A stretch of DNA of 9,897 nt from Verrucomicrobiota bacterium (GCA_003218815.1 QHON01000195.1:1-9897); one strand, 5' to 3'. Numbered from the stretch's first letter, positions 1-6,647 are shown. Made by a program: numbers and translations. The notes: a model not told the origin generated them from the sequence alone.

Positions 1-693
1 ATCTCAATCCACGCTTACGCCTATGTAACCGGGCGTTATGCGCTGCTACCCTGCGGAGCGAGCATGGGCGATGGGTATGGACCAATTCTTGTCAGAAAAA
101 TCCCAAAGCCCAATGCTCAAATCCCAAATCCGCATGTCGATCTTCGTGAGTCGTTGCGCGATTCTGTGATCGCGGTGCCGGGCAAGATGACGAGTGCGTT
201 CCTTGCGCTTCAACTTTTTCTTGGAGAATTCGATTACGTTGTCGTGCCGTTCGATCAAATTTTCGAGGCCGTAAAAAACGGGCGCGCCGACGCCGGTCTG
301 ATCATTCATGAAGGCCAACTGACTTATGCGCGCTCAGGTTTTCAGAAAGTGATCGATCTCGGCGAATGGTGGAAGAATGAAACGGGTTTGCCCCTCCCGC
401 TCGGCGGCAACGTGCTGCGCAAAGATATCCCGCCCAGAGTGCAGCACGATCTGCTTGAGATTATCCGCGAAAGCATCGACTTCGGCCTGGCTCATCGGGA
501 TGAGGCATTGCGCCATTCGATGCCGTACGCGCGCGACATGGACGCGGACCTCGCCGGCAAGTTTATCGGCATGTATGTGAACGAATTTACTCGCGATTAC
601 GGCGAGACTGGACGCGCCGCGATCCGAAAATTCCTGGGCGAAGCGCGCGACAAAGGCTATATCAACACTCCGGTCGAAGTAGAATTTGTTTAA
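1..693 (+). CDS. mqnD: 1,4-dihydroxy-6-naphthoate synthase MqnD, 5' end missing
   Basis: MqnD cleaves cyclic de-hypoxanthinyl futalosine to 1,4-dihydroxy-6-naphthoate in the cytoplasmic futalosine route to menaquinone. The frame is open from base 1, so the gene starts upstream; the ATG at 64 lies inside the conserved MGDGYGP motif and is not the start. The visible 230 residues include that motif (22-28), IAVPG (57-61), VVPFD near 81-85, and IHEGQLTY (102-109), whose His matches the proposed catalytic base of the family. EWW and GLPLPLGGNV follow. From the family's usual length about 60-70 N-terminal residues are missing. Residues 34-47, between the first strand and IAVPG, form a Pro/Asn-rich stretch absent from typical MqnD and built of two 7-codon units (IPKPNAQ, IPNPHVD). 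The gene faces the small membrane-protein gene tail to tail. The family assignment is firm. Confidence 0.93.
   Translation: MSIHAYAYVTGRYALLPCGASMGDGYGPILVRKIPKPNAQIPNPHVDLRESLRDSVIAVPGKMTSAFLALQLFLGEFDYVVVPFDQIFEAVKNGRADAGLIIHEGQLTYARSGFQKVIDLGEWWKNETGLPLPLGGNVLRKDIPPRVQHDLLEIIRESIDFGLAHRDEALRHSMPYARDMDADLAGKFIGMYVNEFTRDYGETGRAAIRKFLGEARDKGYINTPVEVEFV
100..141. repeat. Two-copy 21-base repeat inside mqnD
   Basis: ATCCCAAA occurs at 100-107 and again at 121-128, exactly 21 bases (7 codons) apart, so the inserted peptide reads as IPKPNAQ then IPNPHVD. The reading frame is kept. Short ATCCCAAA-type repeats resemble dispersed low-complexity elements I associate with environmental genomes of this kind, but membership in a dispersed family cannot be shown from this window. 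Confidence 0.5.
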
Positions 694-760
694 TGTCGCC
701 TTCGCGAGGCTCCGGCGATGCAGGCAGCAGCGCGGCTACAGCATGTGTGAGATCTGCTTA

Positions 761-943
761 TCAGCGCTCTTTCTTCGGTTTCTGGACTTTCTCTGTCTGC
801 TTCACGACAAATGATTTCACGCGGGCAAACTCCTTCTGGAAGCCGTTCGCGAAATTATTCGGTCCGTACTCGAAAAGCACGACGAAGCAAAAAGCTAAAA
901 CGATGAAGAGGACGAGCCAAAATAGCCCGCGCAGTAATCCCAT
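761..943 (-). CDS. Small single-span membrane protein, function unknown
   Basis: A 60-residue protein. Residues 3-24 form one long hydrophobic segment rich in Leu, Val, Phe and Ile, with a Trp at 9, an Arg at 5 and a Cys at 19. A polar, Lys-rich tail (about 26-60) ends in PKKER. The pattern suggests a one-pass inner-membrane protein with a basic soluble tail. It is too long and too continuous to be a typical lipoprotein signal, and no lipobox is seen. It lies tail to tail with mqnD, 67 bases away, and no gene precedes it for over 300 bases. No clear Shine-Dalgarno lies before the ATG. I do not recognise a family. The clean separation of membrane segment and charged tail makes chance coding unlikely, although the opposite strand is also open here. 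Confidence 0.68.
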   Translation of the reverse strand: MGLLRGLFWLVLFIVLAFCFVVLFEYGPNNFANGFQKEFARVKSFVVKQTEKVQKPKKER

Positions 944-997
944 GGCTGGCAGGGTAACTCGCCACTAGTGGGCGGTCAATGCTTCAGCGAGCGTGTT

Positions 998-1044
998 CGA
1001 CAAGCAAGATGCTTGTCGGCCAAGACAGACTGGAAGGCCATCTT
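998..1044. repeat. Tandem hairpins, REP-like
   Basis: CGACAAGC (998-1005) and GCTTGTCG (1011-1018) form a perfect 8-bp stem with the 5-base loop AAGAT. Directly after it, AAGA (1022-1025) and TCTT (1041-1044) flank a TGGAAG-containing centre, which looks like a second, decayed hairpin. There is no T tract, so it is a poor Rho-independent terminator. The paired-hairpin layout suggests a short dispersed palindromic element; this is inference. Confidence 0.5.
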
Positions 1045-1218
1045 CCTTGAAGTGGAGAGCGAACCTGCCACTCGCGAGCCGTTCCCGTTACCGATGTGTT
1101 CTGAACGTACTCGCGAACTGGGGGGGCTATGCGGTTGATGCGATCGCAGAATTTTTCGGATAAGAGATCGACAAAGTGCATCCGGGTCGTCTTGCGTCTT
1201 GAGCGGGGTGAAATTACT

Positions 1219-1246
1219 TTGCGAGGCGCGAATCGCGGGTTATATC
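1219..1246 (+). promoter_or_regulatory. Probable promoter of tRNA-Tyr
   Basis: TTGCGA (1219-1224) and TATATC (1241-1246) are separated by 16 bases. Each matches the sigma-70 consensus at four of six positions. Transcription would start near 1253, about 9 bases before the mature tRNA. The spacer holds a palindrome, CGCGA-A-TCGCG (1227-1237), that could bind a regulator or be chance. Confidence 0.45.
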
Positions 1247-1261
1247 GACGCTCGCAGCGAC

Positions 1262-1345
1262 GGGTAGGTTCCGGAGTGGCCAAACGGGGCAGACTGTAAA
1301 TCTGCTGGCTTTACGCCTTCGCTGGTTCGAATCCAGCCCTGCCCA
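1262..1345 (+). tRNA. tRNA-Tyr (anticodon GTA)
   Basis: A class II tRNA folds cleanly. The acceptor stem is GGGTAGG (1262-1268) with CCTGCCC (1338-1344), including one G-T pair, and the discriminator is A (1345). The anticodon stem GCAGA/TCTGC encloses loop CTGTAAA with anticodon GTA. A long variable arm follows. The T arm is GCTGG-TTCGAAT-CCAGC (1321-1337). CCA is not encoded and must be added after transcription. It stands alone, not in the common Tyr-Gly-Thr-tuf cluster, at least within this window, and it converges on the RRM gene 48 bases downstream. Confidence 0.97.
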
Positions 1346-1365
1346 ATTTTTGGCTGTCGATTTCG

Positions 1366-1395
1366 GCTTGCGAATCGTTCCCTACGACAAGCTTT
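1366..1395 (+). terminator. Possible weak terminator after tRNA-Tyr
   Basis: GCTTG (1366-1370) pairs with CAAGC (1388-1392), and TCGT (1375-1378) with ACGA (1384-1387), around a TCCCT loop; CGAA is left as a bulge. Only three T follow, overlapping the end of the converging RRM gene. A T5 run also lies just after the tRNA. The stem is real but the terminator role is uncertain. Confidence 0.3.
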
Positions 1396-1735
1396 AGTGG
1401 CCTCTTCGCTGGCCGCCATCGCGGCGACCACCACCGTAGCCACCTCCCCCGCCATAGCCGCGTCCGCCACCCCCTGGTGGGCGTGCCTCTCGGGGACGAG
1501 CCTCGTTCACAGTTAACGGGCGACCTTCAACGGTTTGACCGTTGAATTTCGAAATGGCGTTTTGAGCGTCCTGTTCCGAACCCATCGTGACAAAAGCAAA
1601 GCCACGCGACTTGCCGGTGAATTTATCTTGCATGAGAGTCACTTCCTGGACGGGGCCAGCCTGTGAAAAAAGCTCCTGCAGTTCGTTTTCCGTCGTGTTG
1701 AAGGAAAGATTGCCTACGTATAATTTAGTTCCCAT
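1394..1735 (-). CDS. RRM glycine-rich RNA-binding protein
   Basis: A 113-residue protein with one RNA-recognition motif (residues 4-79) and a Gly/Arg-rich tail (85-113). RNP2 is LYVGNL at 5-10 and RNP1 is RGFAFV at 44-49, so the aromatic RNA-contacting positions Tyr6, Phe46 and Phe48 are present. This is the small bacterial Rbp layout best known from cyanobacteria, where such proteins bind single-stranded RNA and several are cold-induced. The flexible Gly-rich tail may add RNA binding or self-association. The start is fixed by the immediate onset of the RRM fold. No Shine-Dalgarno precedes it; instead a 12-bp inverted repeat ends exactly at the start codon. It is divergent from the ketosynthase gene, sharing a 184-base intergenic region, and converges on tRNA-Tyr. 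Confidence 0.93.
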   Translation of the reverse strand: MGTKLYVGNLSFNTTENELQELFSQAGPVQEVTLMQDKFTGKSRGFAFVTMGSEQDAQNAISKFNGQTVEGRPLTVNEARPREARPPGGGGRGYGGGGGYGGGRRDGGQRRGH

Positions 1736-1811
1736 TGAGTTTATTCTGGAAAACGCAGCCAGGTCACTGTTCCCGCTTATCGGATTTCAAATCGCCACTG
1801 AATAAACTCAA
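1735..1811 (-). promoter_or_regulatory. 12-bp inverted repeat in the RRM gene leader
   Basis: TTGAGTTTATTC (1735-1746) and its exact reverse complement GAATAAACTCAA (1800-1811) are separated by 53 bases. In the RRM transcript the second arm ends on the A of the start AUG. If the leader covers both arms they would form a 12-bp, mostly A-U stem that could hide the ribosome landing site. Paired binding sites for a DNA-binding regulator are an alternative. The repeat is certain; the role is not. Confidence 0.6.
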
Positions 1812-1857
1812 CTGACAATCCACCAACTTCCAAGCTTCCGTTTCCGTTTCGGTGTCA

Positions 1858-1886
1858 TTACTAAAATGCTTCGTTTAAGAAAGCAA
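1858..1886 (-). promoter_or_regulatory. Tentative promoter for the RRM gene
   Basis: Read on the minus strand, TTGCTT (complement of 1881-1886) and TAGTAA (complement of 1858-1863) are 17 bases apart. Both match consensus weakly. A start near 1850 would give a leader of about 115 bases that includes both arms of the inverted repeat. No clear promoter for the opposing ketosynthase gene was seen. Confidence 0.2.
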
Positions 1887-1919
1887 TAGGAAATCGCGGG
1901 TCCAATTTTTTCGCCTAAA

Positions 1920-3146
1920 ATGCTCAAAACTACCGCTGGGAACGGAAAAAGTTCCCCTGCCCGAGTAGCCGTGGTGGCCGCGGGCGTCGTCAGCCCCCTC
2001 GGATTTGGACTTAGCGAGACGCTCGATTCGCTGCGTGAGGGACGCGACTGCGTCGCTCCGGTAACGCGATTTTCCGTGGCCGAATGTCGGTGCAAAACCG
2101 CGGGGCAAGTGGCCGATGAGCGCCTGATCAATGATCAGCCCGACGCAGGCCGCGCACGCCGGTTGCACCGTGCATCGTTCATGATGATCTATGCACTGAA
2201 AGAAGCGCTGACGCAGGAGCCTCGGTTCAAACCAGAGTTAACGGTAATTGGAACGACCAGCGGCGGCATGTCTTATGGGGAAGATTACTACCGGTCGCTA
2301 TATCGACACGGCAGCTTGCGAGATTCGCCGGCCTGGATCGCGAATTATCCTGCGCAAAAGCCTGTGATCGATGCCCAGGAAGCCTTCGAAATCTCCGCGC
2401 CATGCCAGGTAATTGCGAATGCCTGCGCTTCCGGCACGAACGCGATCGGTCACGCGTTTGAGTGCGTGCGATCCGGCCGTTACGAACGGGTATTGGCCGG
2501 CGGGTATGACGCACTTTCGGAACTGGTCTTCGTTGGGTTTGATTCGCTTCAGGCGTCGACGCCAGAAAAATGCCGTCCGTTCGATCGAGATCGCACGGGC
2601 ATGGTTTTGGGCGAAGGCGCAGCGATTCTCGCCTTGGAAAATCTCGAGAACGCGTGCGCCAGAGGCGCGCGCGTTCTCGCAGAAATAACGGGCTACGGCA
2701 TGTCGACCGATAATTTTCATCTAACGCAGCCGGATCCCTCTGGCATCGGACCGCGGCGGGCAATGGAGCGCGCCCTCCAGAGCGCCCAGATTTCAGCGGA
2801 TTCAGTCGATTACATCAACGCGCATGGAACAGCGACGCTGTTCAATGACGCGGCTGAGGGCAAGGCGATCGGCGACCTGTTCGGGCGCGTGCCGATTAGC
2901 TCGACGAAGAGCATGATGGGCCACTCGTTAGGCGCGGCAGGGGCAATCGAAGCAATCATCTGTCTGCTGGCCCTCCAGCATCAATTTCTTCCTCCTAACA
3001 TCAACTTTCGGGCCCCGGATCAACTGGCCGATCTAAATATTGTTGCGAACGAAGCTCGTCGGACGGCTCTACGCACGGTTCTCTCGAACTCCTTCGGATT
3101 TGGTGGGACCAATGCTTCCATTTTGATGCAGAAGTTCGAGGCATGA
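1920..3146 (+). CDS. Beta-ketoacyl-ACP synthase, FabF-like (KS-alpha type)
   Basis: This 408-residue protein is a thiolase-fold condensing enzyme that joins a carrier-bound acyl chain to malonyl-ACP in the cytoplasm. The full Cys-His-His set is present: Cys169 in NACASGT, His302 in NAHGTAT, His335 in MMGHSLGAAGA, with the conserved Lys330 and the C-terminal SNSFGFGGTNAS loop. Length is normal for FabF. The fold begins at about residue 16, so the ATG at 1920 gives a short leader; no better start is seen and no Shine-Dalgarno is clear. Its stop overlaps the next start by four bases (ATGA at 3143-3146), indicating coupled translation with the catalytically dead partner. An active KS paired with a CLF is the layout of type II polyketide and aryl polyene systems, rather than housekeeping FabF. 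No ACP, KR or DH gene lies in view, so the product is unknown. Confidence 0.9.
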   Translation: MLKTTAGNGKSSPARVAVVAAGVVSPLGFGLSETLDSLREGRDCVAPVTRFSVAECRCKTAGQVADERLINDQPDAGRARRLHRASFMMIYALKEALTQEPRFKPELTVIGTTSGGMSYGEDYYRSLYRHGSLRDSPAWIANYPAQKPVIDAQEAFEISAPCQVIANACASGTNAIGHAFECVRSGRYERVLAGGYDALSELVFVGFDSLQASTPEKCRPFDRDRTGMVLGEGAAILALENLENACARGARVLAEITGYGMSTDNFHLTQPDPSGIGPRRAMERALQSAQISADSVDYINAHGTATLFNDAAEGKAIGDLFGRVPISSTKSMMGHSLGAAGAIEAIICLLALQHQFLPPNINFRAPDQLADLNIVANEARRTALRTVLSNSFGFGGTNASILMQKFEA

Positions 3147-3628
3147 GCCTAGCAATCGCCGGTATGGGGTGGGTTACACCTCTCGGAAACGGCGTTGATG
3201 CGGTATGGGAGCAGCTCCTCCATGGTCATGAGGCGTCCGCGGAAAAAATGTCGGAGCAATTTGGCAATCGATCCTACAGCGCTTTCCGAGTTCCCGAATC
3301 CGCGCTGGGCAAGTTGGCGCCTCATCCACGCTTGCGCCGCGCCAGTGCGATTTCGCGCTTCGCCGCCGCCGCAGGTTTGGAGGCGTTGCAGGATGCGGGG
3401 GTGACGCTCGGTTCGCAGAATGGCAACCGAATCGCGTTAGTCTTCGCAATCTCGAACGGCGGCGTGATTTACACAAAGCGCTTTTACCGCGATATCGTCG
3501 AGACGGGCGCGCAATCAGCCAGGCCGTTGCTGTTTCCGGAGACCGTCTTCAATGCCCCGGCGAGCCACCTTGCGGCGATTCTCGGAATTACGGGCTCCAC
3601 CTACACTCTCGTGGGTGATAAGACCTGA
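3143..3628 (+). CDS. Chain-length-factor-like ketosynthase, N-terminal half of a broken gene
   Basis: These 161 residues match the N-terminal half of a ketosynthase-fold subunit, from AIAGMGWVTPLGNG to the nucleophile elbow. At the position of the active-site Cys the sequence reads YTLVGDKT, so Thr155 replaces Cys, as expected for a chain length factor (KS-beta) that partners an active KS. The frame then hits TGA at 3626-3628. The other half continues in another frame from the overlapping ATG (TGATG at 3626-3630). About ten residues of the helix after the elbow are absent, which points to a frameshifting deletion of about 30 bases. The start overlaps the KS stop (ATGA). It is most likely one former gene at 3143-4239; two coupled polypeptides are possible but would lack buried core structure. 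Confidence 0.75.
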   Translation: MSLAIAGMGWVTPLGNGVDAVWEQLLHGHEASAEKMSEQFGNRSYSAFRVPESALGKLAPHPRLRRASAISRFAAAAGLEALQDAGVTLGSQNGNRIALVFAISNGGVIYTKRFYRDIVETGAQSARPLLFPETVFNAPASHLAAILGITGSTYTLVGDKT

Positions 3629-4239
3629 TGACGAATGCGGAGCTTGAGTATTGTCTTGTTGTCGGGGCGGAAGAAGTCGACTGGCTGACGTGCGATGCAT
3701 ATCGGCGGTGGCGACTGCTGCGCTTGGCACCTCCGGTGGAGCCGTTCAACAAAGCTGCGCGGGGAATGATTTTGAGCGAAGGAGCAGGAGCAGTCCTGTT
3801 GTCACGCACGGGTCCGATAATGATCGCACAAACTGATGCTGGCGCGTATTACCGCAAACGTACCGAAACCGAGGAGATTTTGAGCCGAATTCTTTCCAAT
3901 CTGACTCAAGACGAAGTCGACTTGGTTATCTCCAGCGCAAACGGCACGTTCATCGACCAGGCAGAGTGCAGGGCGCTACGGCGGATACTTCCGGATGCAA
4001 TCGTGTATGCGGCGAAGCCAGCGATCGGTGAGAGTGTTGGGGCCGCGGGACTATGGCAGGTGATTTTAGGAGCCCGGGCTTTGGGTCGTGGCGAGCTTCC
4101 GCCGCTGCTCCACGTTACTTCAACGATTCCGTTGCGGATTCCAGTTTCGTGCACGGCTCTTAGCAAGGCGCGGCACGCGATCGTGTTAAGCTCTGGAGTC
4201 AATCAGCAAGTCGCAGGCCTGCGGTTATCGATCCCATGA
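3628..4239 (+). CDS. Chain-length-factor-like ketosynthase, C-terminal half of a broken gene
   Basis: These 203 residues carry the C-terminal half of the same CLF. LEYCLVVGAEEVDWL aligns with the strand-loop RVLAGGYDALSEL of the neighbouring KS, and GMILSEGAGAVLL with GMVLGEGAAILAL. Both catalytic His are gone: SANGT has Asn105 where the KS has His302, and KPAIGESVGAAG has Glu135 where the KS has His335. With the Thr in the first half, all three catalytic residues are replaced in one family-typical pattern, so it was a CLF before it broke. Just before the ATG this frame also encodes Asp-Leu, so the old protein probably read ...ADLMTNAELEY, placing the lesion between 3616 and 3628. The extreme C-terminal strands are short compared with the KS. 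The stop overlaps an ATG at 4236. Confidence 0.75.
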   Translation: MTNAELEYCLVVGAEEVDWLTCDAYRRWRLLRLAPPVEPFNKAARGMILSEGAGAVLLSRTGPIMIAQTDAGAYYRKRTETEEILSRILSNLTQDEVDLVISSANGTFIDQAECRALRRILPDAIVYAAKPAIGESVGAAGLWQVILGARALGRGELPPLLHVTSTIPLRIPVSCTALSKARHAIVLSSGVNQQVAGLRLSIP

Positions 4240-4340
4240 TCGAGGACGCAATTCTGGGACAGCTTGCAGCTGCTTTTGCCTCCGCGCAGACCGCTTTTGG
4301 CTTTGCAGGAAGGCTTTGCTGCGGTACGTTCGGCGCCGCG

Positions 4341-6647
4341 ATGCGAAAGCCGGTTTTGTTGCTCTCCGCCCTCCTTGCGAGCATCGGTTTCGTTAGGGGA
4401 GAGGTCAAGACCCCTGAGAACGTCCCGATTGAAATCACGTCCACTGGAGAAACAACATATGAAAACGGACTGGCAACAGCGCGGGACAACGTCGCAATTC
4501 ACGTGGGCGACACAGATATTTATGCCGACTACGCGCAATACAATTCGACCACACACGAGGTCGAACTGAGAGGCCACGTGCGGATCTATCGCGATAAACC
4601 GACGGCGACGATCCCTAATAAGCCCGCCCATAAATTCAATGAGGAAGAGTCCGACCAACAAATTTCGTTCTACCGTGCCGATAGCGGCATTTATAACATC
4701 GATACGAAACGGATTCGCGCGACAAACATGCGAACGGAGTCGCAGCCTTATTTCCTGAGTGGTCAAAATGTGAGCGAAATCTCCGAGAACGCTTACCTGA
4801 TACAGAACGGGACCTTTACGACACATGATGCGCCAAATCCCGATTTTCATCTGCAGGCCCGAACGATTCGCGTATATGAGAAAGACCGCGTGATTTTTCG
4901 AAACGTCACGTTGTATGTCGGGAAGGTGCCGGTTTTTTGGTGGCCTTACTTGTATCAATCTCTCAATGACGCGTTTAGTTTTACGGTCACGCCAGCGTAT
5001 TTGAGCTCATGGGGGCCATCGGTTCTGACCCAGGTCACGTTCCCCATCACCGACAATATCAAAGGCCGGATCCGGCTCGATTATCGGGGGCGGCGTGGTG
5101 TGGCCGTTGGCTTTGATCCCACTATCGAATATGGAAAAGACAACAACAGCTGGGCCAAGATCAAGACTTATTACATCCAGGACCAGAATCCGGACATAAA
5201 TGACACGGCTGTGCCACGAACGGGTGTTCCTACCGGGCGTTACCGGCTCAGCCTGCAGGATCGGACGAATTTTGCCGAAGACATCTACGGCATCGCTAAC
5301 CTAACAAAACTGAGCGATCAATACGTTATGCAGGATTTTTATCAGGGGGAATTTCGTGTGGATCCTGTTCCGGACAACGTCGTCGCTCTGACAAAGACAA
5401 ACCCCTTTTTTACGTTGACGGGGATCGCGCGTTTTCAAGCGAATGAATTCTTCGAGACAACCGAGCGCTTGCCGGAAGTAGTATTGGACATTAAGCGGCA
5501 CGCACTCTTCGGCGGGCCAATTTTCTATGAAAGCGAAACTGGCTTCGCTGACCTGCGGCTGCAATTCCCTGAAGGTTCCGGCTTTGAAAATTATGGCAGC
5601 ACTCGTCTCGATACTTTCCATCAATTCCTCTATCCGAACACTTACTTTGGCTGGCTTTCTATCGTGCCACGGGTCGGCTTTCGCGGAACGTATTATGGAG
5701 AGACCCGCGATCTCGGGAACACGATCTTCACATCAAACCCAAATCCACTTGTACCTGATTTCCTCCTTCCCAACCCGACCCTGGCCAACCCGATCGACTT
5801 CGGTGGCGACACATTCCGAACGGTCTTCGATACGGGGGTGGAAGCTTCTTTCAAGGTCTCGCGCACATGGGAGAATGTCCAAAGCCGCGCGTTTGGCCTG
5901 GATGGTCTTCTCCACGTCATCCAACCGTTCACAAATTTCTCGTACGTTTCGGAAAACGGGCCAAACCCGATGTCGATTTTGCAGTTCGATCGATTTGAAC
6001 CCTCGACCCAACTTCGGGCAATTGATTTTCCACAATTCACCCCAATCGATTCGATCGACAGTTGGACAGTCTGGCGAGTCGGTGTTCGCAATCGTTTGGA
6101 AACACGGCGCGACGACCAGACGGTCACCTGGTTTGAACTCGATACTTTCGTCGACGTGAACTTCGAAAATCCGTACGATCGGACCCCGTATTCAAACCTT
6201 TTTAACAATATCCACTTTTCGCCCCTGCCCTGGGTAAGTTTCACGGTCAACTCGCAAGTGCCGGCTTTCGACAAAGGTTTTACGGAAATCGATACTCTCG
6301 CGACTGTTCAACCGATCGCGAATTTACAAACGACTGTCGGACATCGGTATTTGAATGGTAATCCTTTCTTCGTCGACAGCAGCCTGTTCGTAGTCGGGGG
6401 ATATTATCGCATCGACGACAATTGGGGCATCGGCGCCACAGAGCAATATGAAGCAACGACAGGCCTTCTCGAGGAGCAGCGGTATGCTATTTATCGCGAT
6501 CTGACGAACTGGGTTGCCTCGTTTGGCGGCGTAATCCGCGACAACAAGGGTGTGAGCGAATATGGTGTCTTATTCTCGGTGACGCTGAAAGCATTTCCGA
6601 AGTTCGGAGTTGATCTGAATTTCGATCCTTCTTCCGAAGGCCAATGA
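4341..6647 (+). CDS. lptD: LPS-assembly protein LptD
   Basis: LptD is the outer-membrane barrel that, with lipoprotein LptE, inserts LPS into the outer leaflet. From the chosen ATG (4341) the protein has 768 residues. Residues 1-20 form a signal peptide (MRKP, then Leu/Ala/Ile core, ending VRG). Residues about 28-83 form the LptA/OstA-like jellyroll (GETTYENG, ATARDNVAIHV, HEVELRGHVRIY). The LptD signature lies at about 149-207 (NAYLIQNGTFTT, PDFHLQA, VPVFWWPYLYQSL). The remainder is aromatic, alternating beta-barrel sequence with a strand near the C-terminus. The frame is open to an upstream ATG at 4236, which overlaps the CLF stop (ATGA) and would add 35 residues, but that peptide lacks signal-peptide form and the true signal starts at 4341. 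The mature protein has no cysteine, so the disulfides of E. coli LptD are absent. Confidence 0.92.
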   Translation: MRKPVLLLSALLASIGFVRGEVKTPENVPIEITSTGETTYENGLATARDNVAIHVGDTDIYADYAQYNSTTHEVELRGHVRIYRDKPTATIPNKPAHKFNEEESDQQISFYRADSGIYNIDTKRIRATNMRTESQPYFLSGQNVSEISENAYLIQNGTFTTHDAPNPDFHLQARTIRVYEKDRVIFRNVTLYVGKVPVFWWPYLYQSLNDAFSFTVTPAYLSSWGPSVLTQVTFPITDNIKGRIRLDYRGRRGVAVGFDPTIEYGKDNNSWAKIKTYYIQDQNPDINDTAVPRTGVPTGRYRLSLQDRTNFAEDIYGIANLTKLSDQYVMQDFYQGEFRVDPVPDNVVALTKTNPFFTLTGIARFQANEFFETTERLPEVVLDIKRHALFGGPIFYESETGFADLRLQFPEGSGFENYGSTRLDTFHQFLYPNTYFGWLSIVPRVGFRGTYYGETRDLGNTIFTSNPNPLVPDFLLPNPTLANPIDFGGDTFRTVFDTGVEASFKVSRTWENVQSRAFGLDGLLHVIQPFTNFSYVSENGPNPMSILQFDRFEPSTQLRAIDFPQFTPIDSIDSWTVWRVGVRNRLETRRDDQTVTWFELDTFVDVNFENPYDRTPYSNLFNNIHFSPLPWVSFTVNSQVPAFDKGFTEIDTLATVQPIANLQTTVGHRYLNGNPFFVDSSLFVVGGYYRIDDNWGIGATEQYEATTGLLEEQRYAIYRDLTNWVASFGGVIRDNKGVSEYGVLFSVTLKAFPKFGVDLNFDPSSEGQ

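Larger units (their letters stand above)
944..1261. other. Gene-free stretch between the small membrane gene and tRNA-Tyr
   Basis: No convincing protein gene lies in these 318 bases. They contain a perfect 8-bp hairpin (998-1018), a weaker hairpin directly after it (1022-1044), a run of seven G near 1124-1130, and a likely promoter for the tRNA at the right end. Open frames here on either strand have poor composition and no family resemblance. Confidence 0.6.

Noticed and set aside
693..968. Plus-strand open frame of 91 codons after mqnD
   Set aside because: Ser/Thr/Cys-rich without structure; the minus frame over the same bases gives a clean membrane protein.
984..1283. Minus-strand open frame of 99 codons over the tRNA promoter and hairpins
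   Set aside because: It runs into the tRNA gene and through the hairpin pair; composition is Arg/Pro-rich and no family fits.
1262..1345. tRNA-Tyr as an integration site for a mobile element
   Set aside because: No integrase gene and no repeated tRNA 3' end are seen in the window.
2227..2763. Minus-strand open frame opposite the ketosynthase
   Set aside because: Arg-rich translation antisense to the KS active-site region; expected by-product of GC-rich codons.
3600..3640. Programmed ribosomal frameshift joining the two CLF halves
   Set aside because: No slippery run is present, and residues are missing at the junction, so a shift alone would not restore the protein.
4203..4958. Long minus-strand open frame of 251 codons opposite lptD
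   Set aside because: It lies antisense to the clear LptD N-terminal domains, has Cys/Arg-rich composition and no family resemblance; a shadow of the real gene.
5693..6274. Minus-strand open frame of 193 codons inside lptD
   Set aside because: The plus frame here is convincing barrel sequence; the minus product is Arg/Ser-rich and unlike any family.
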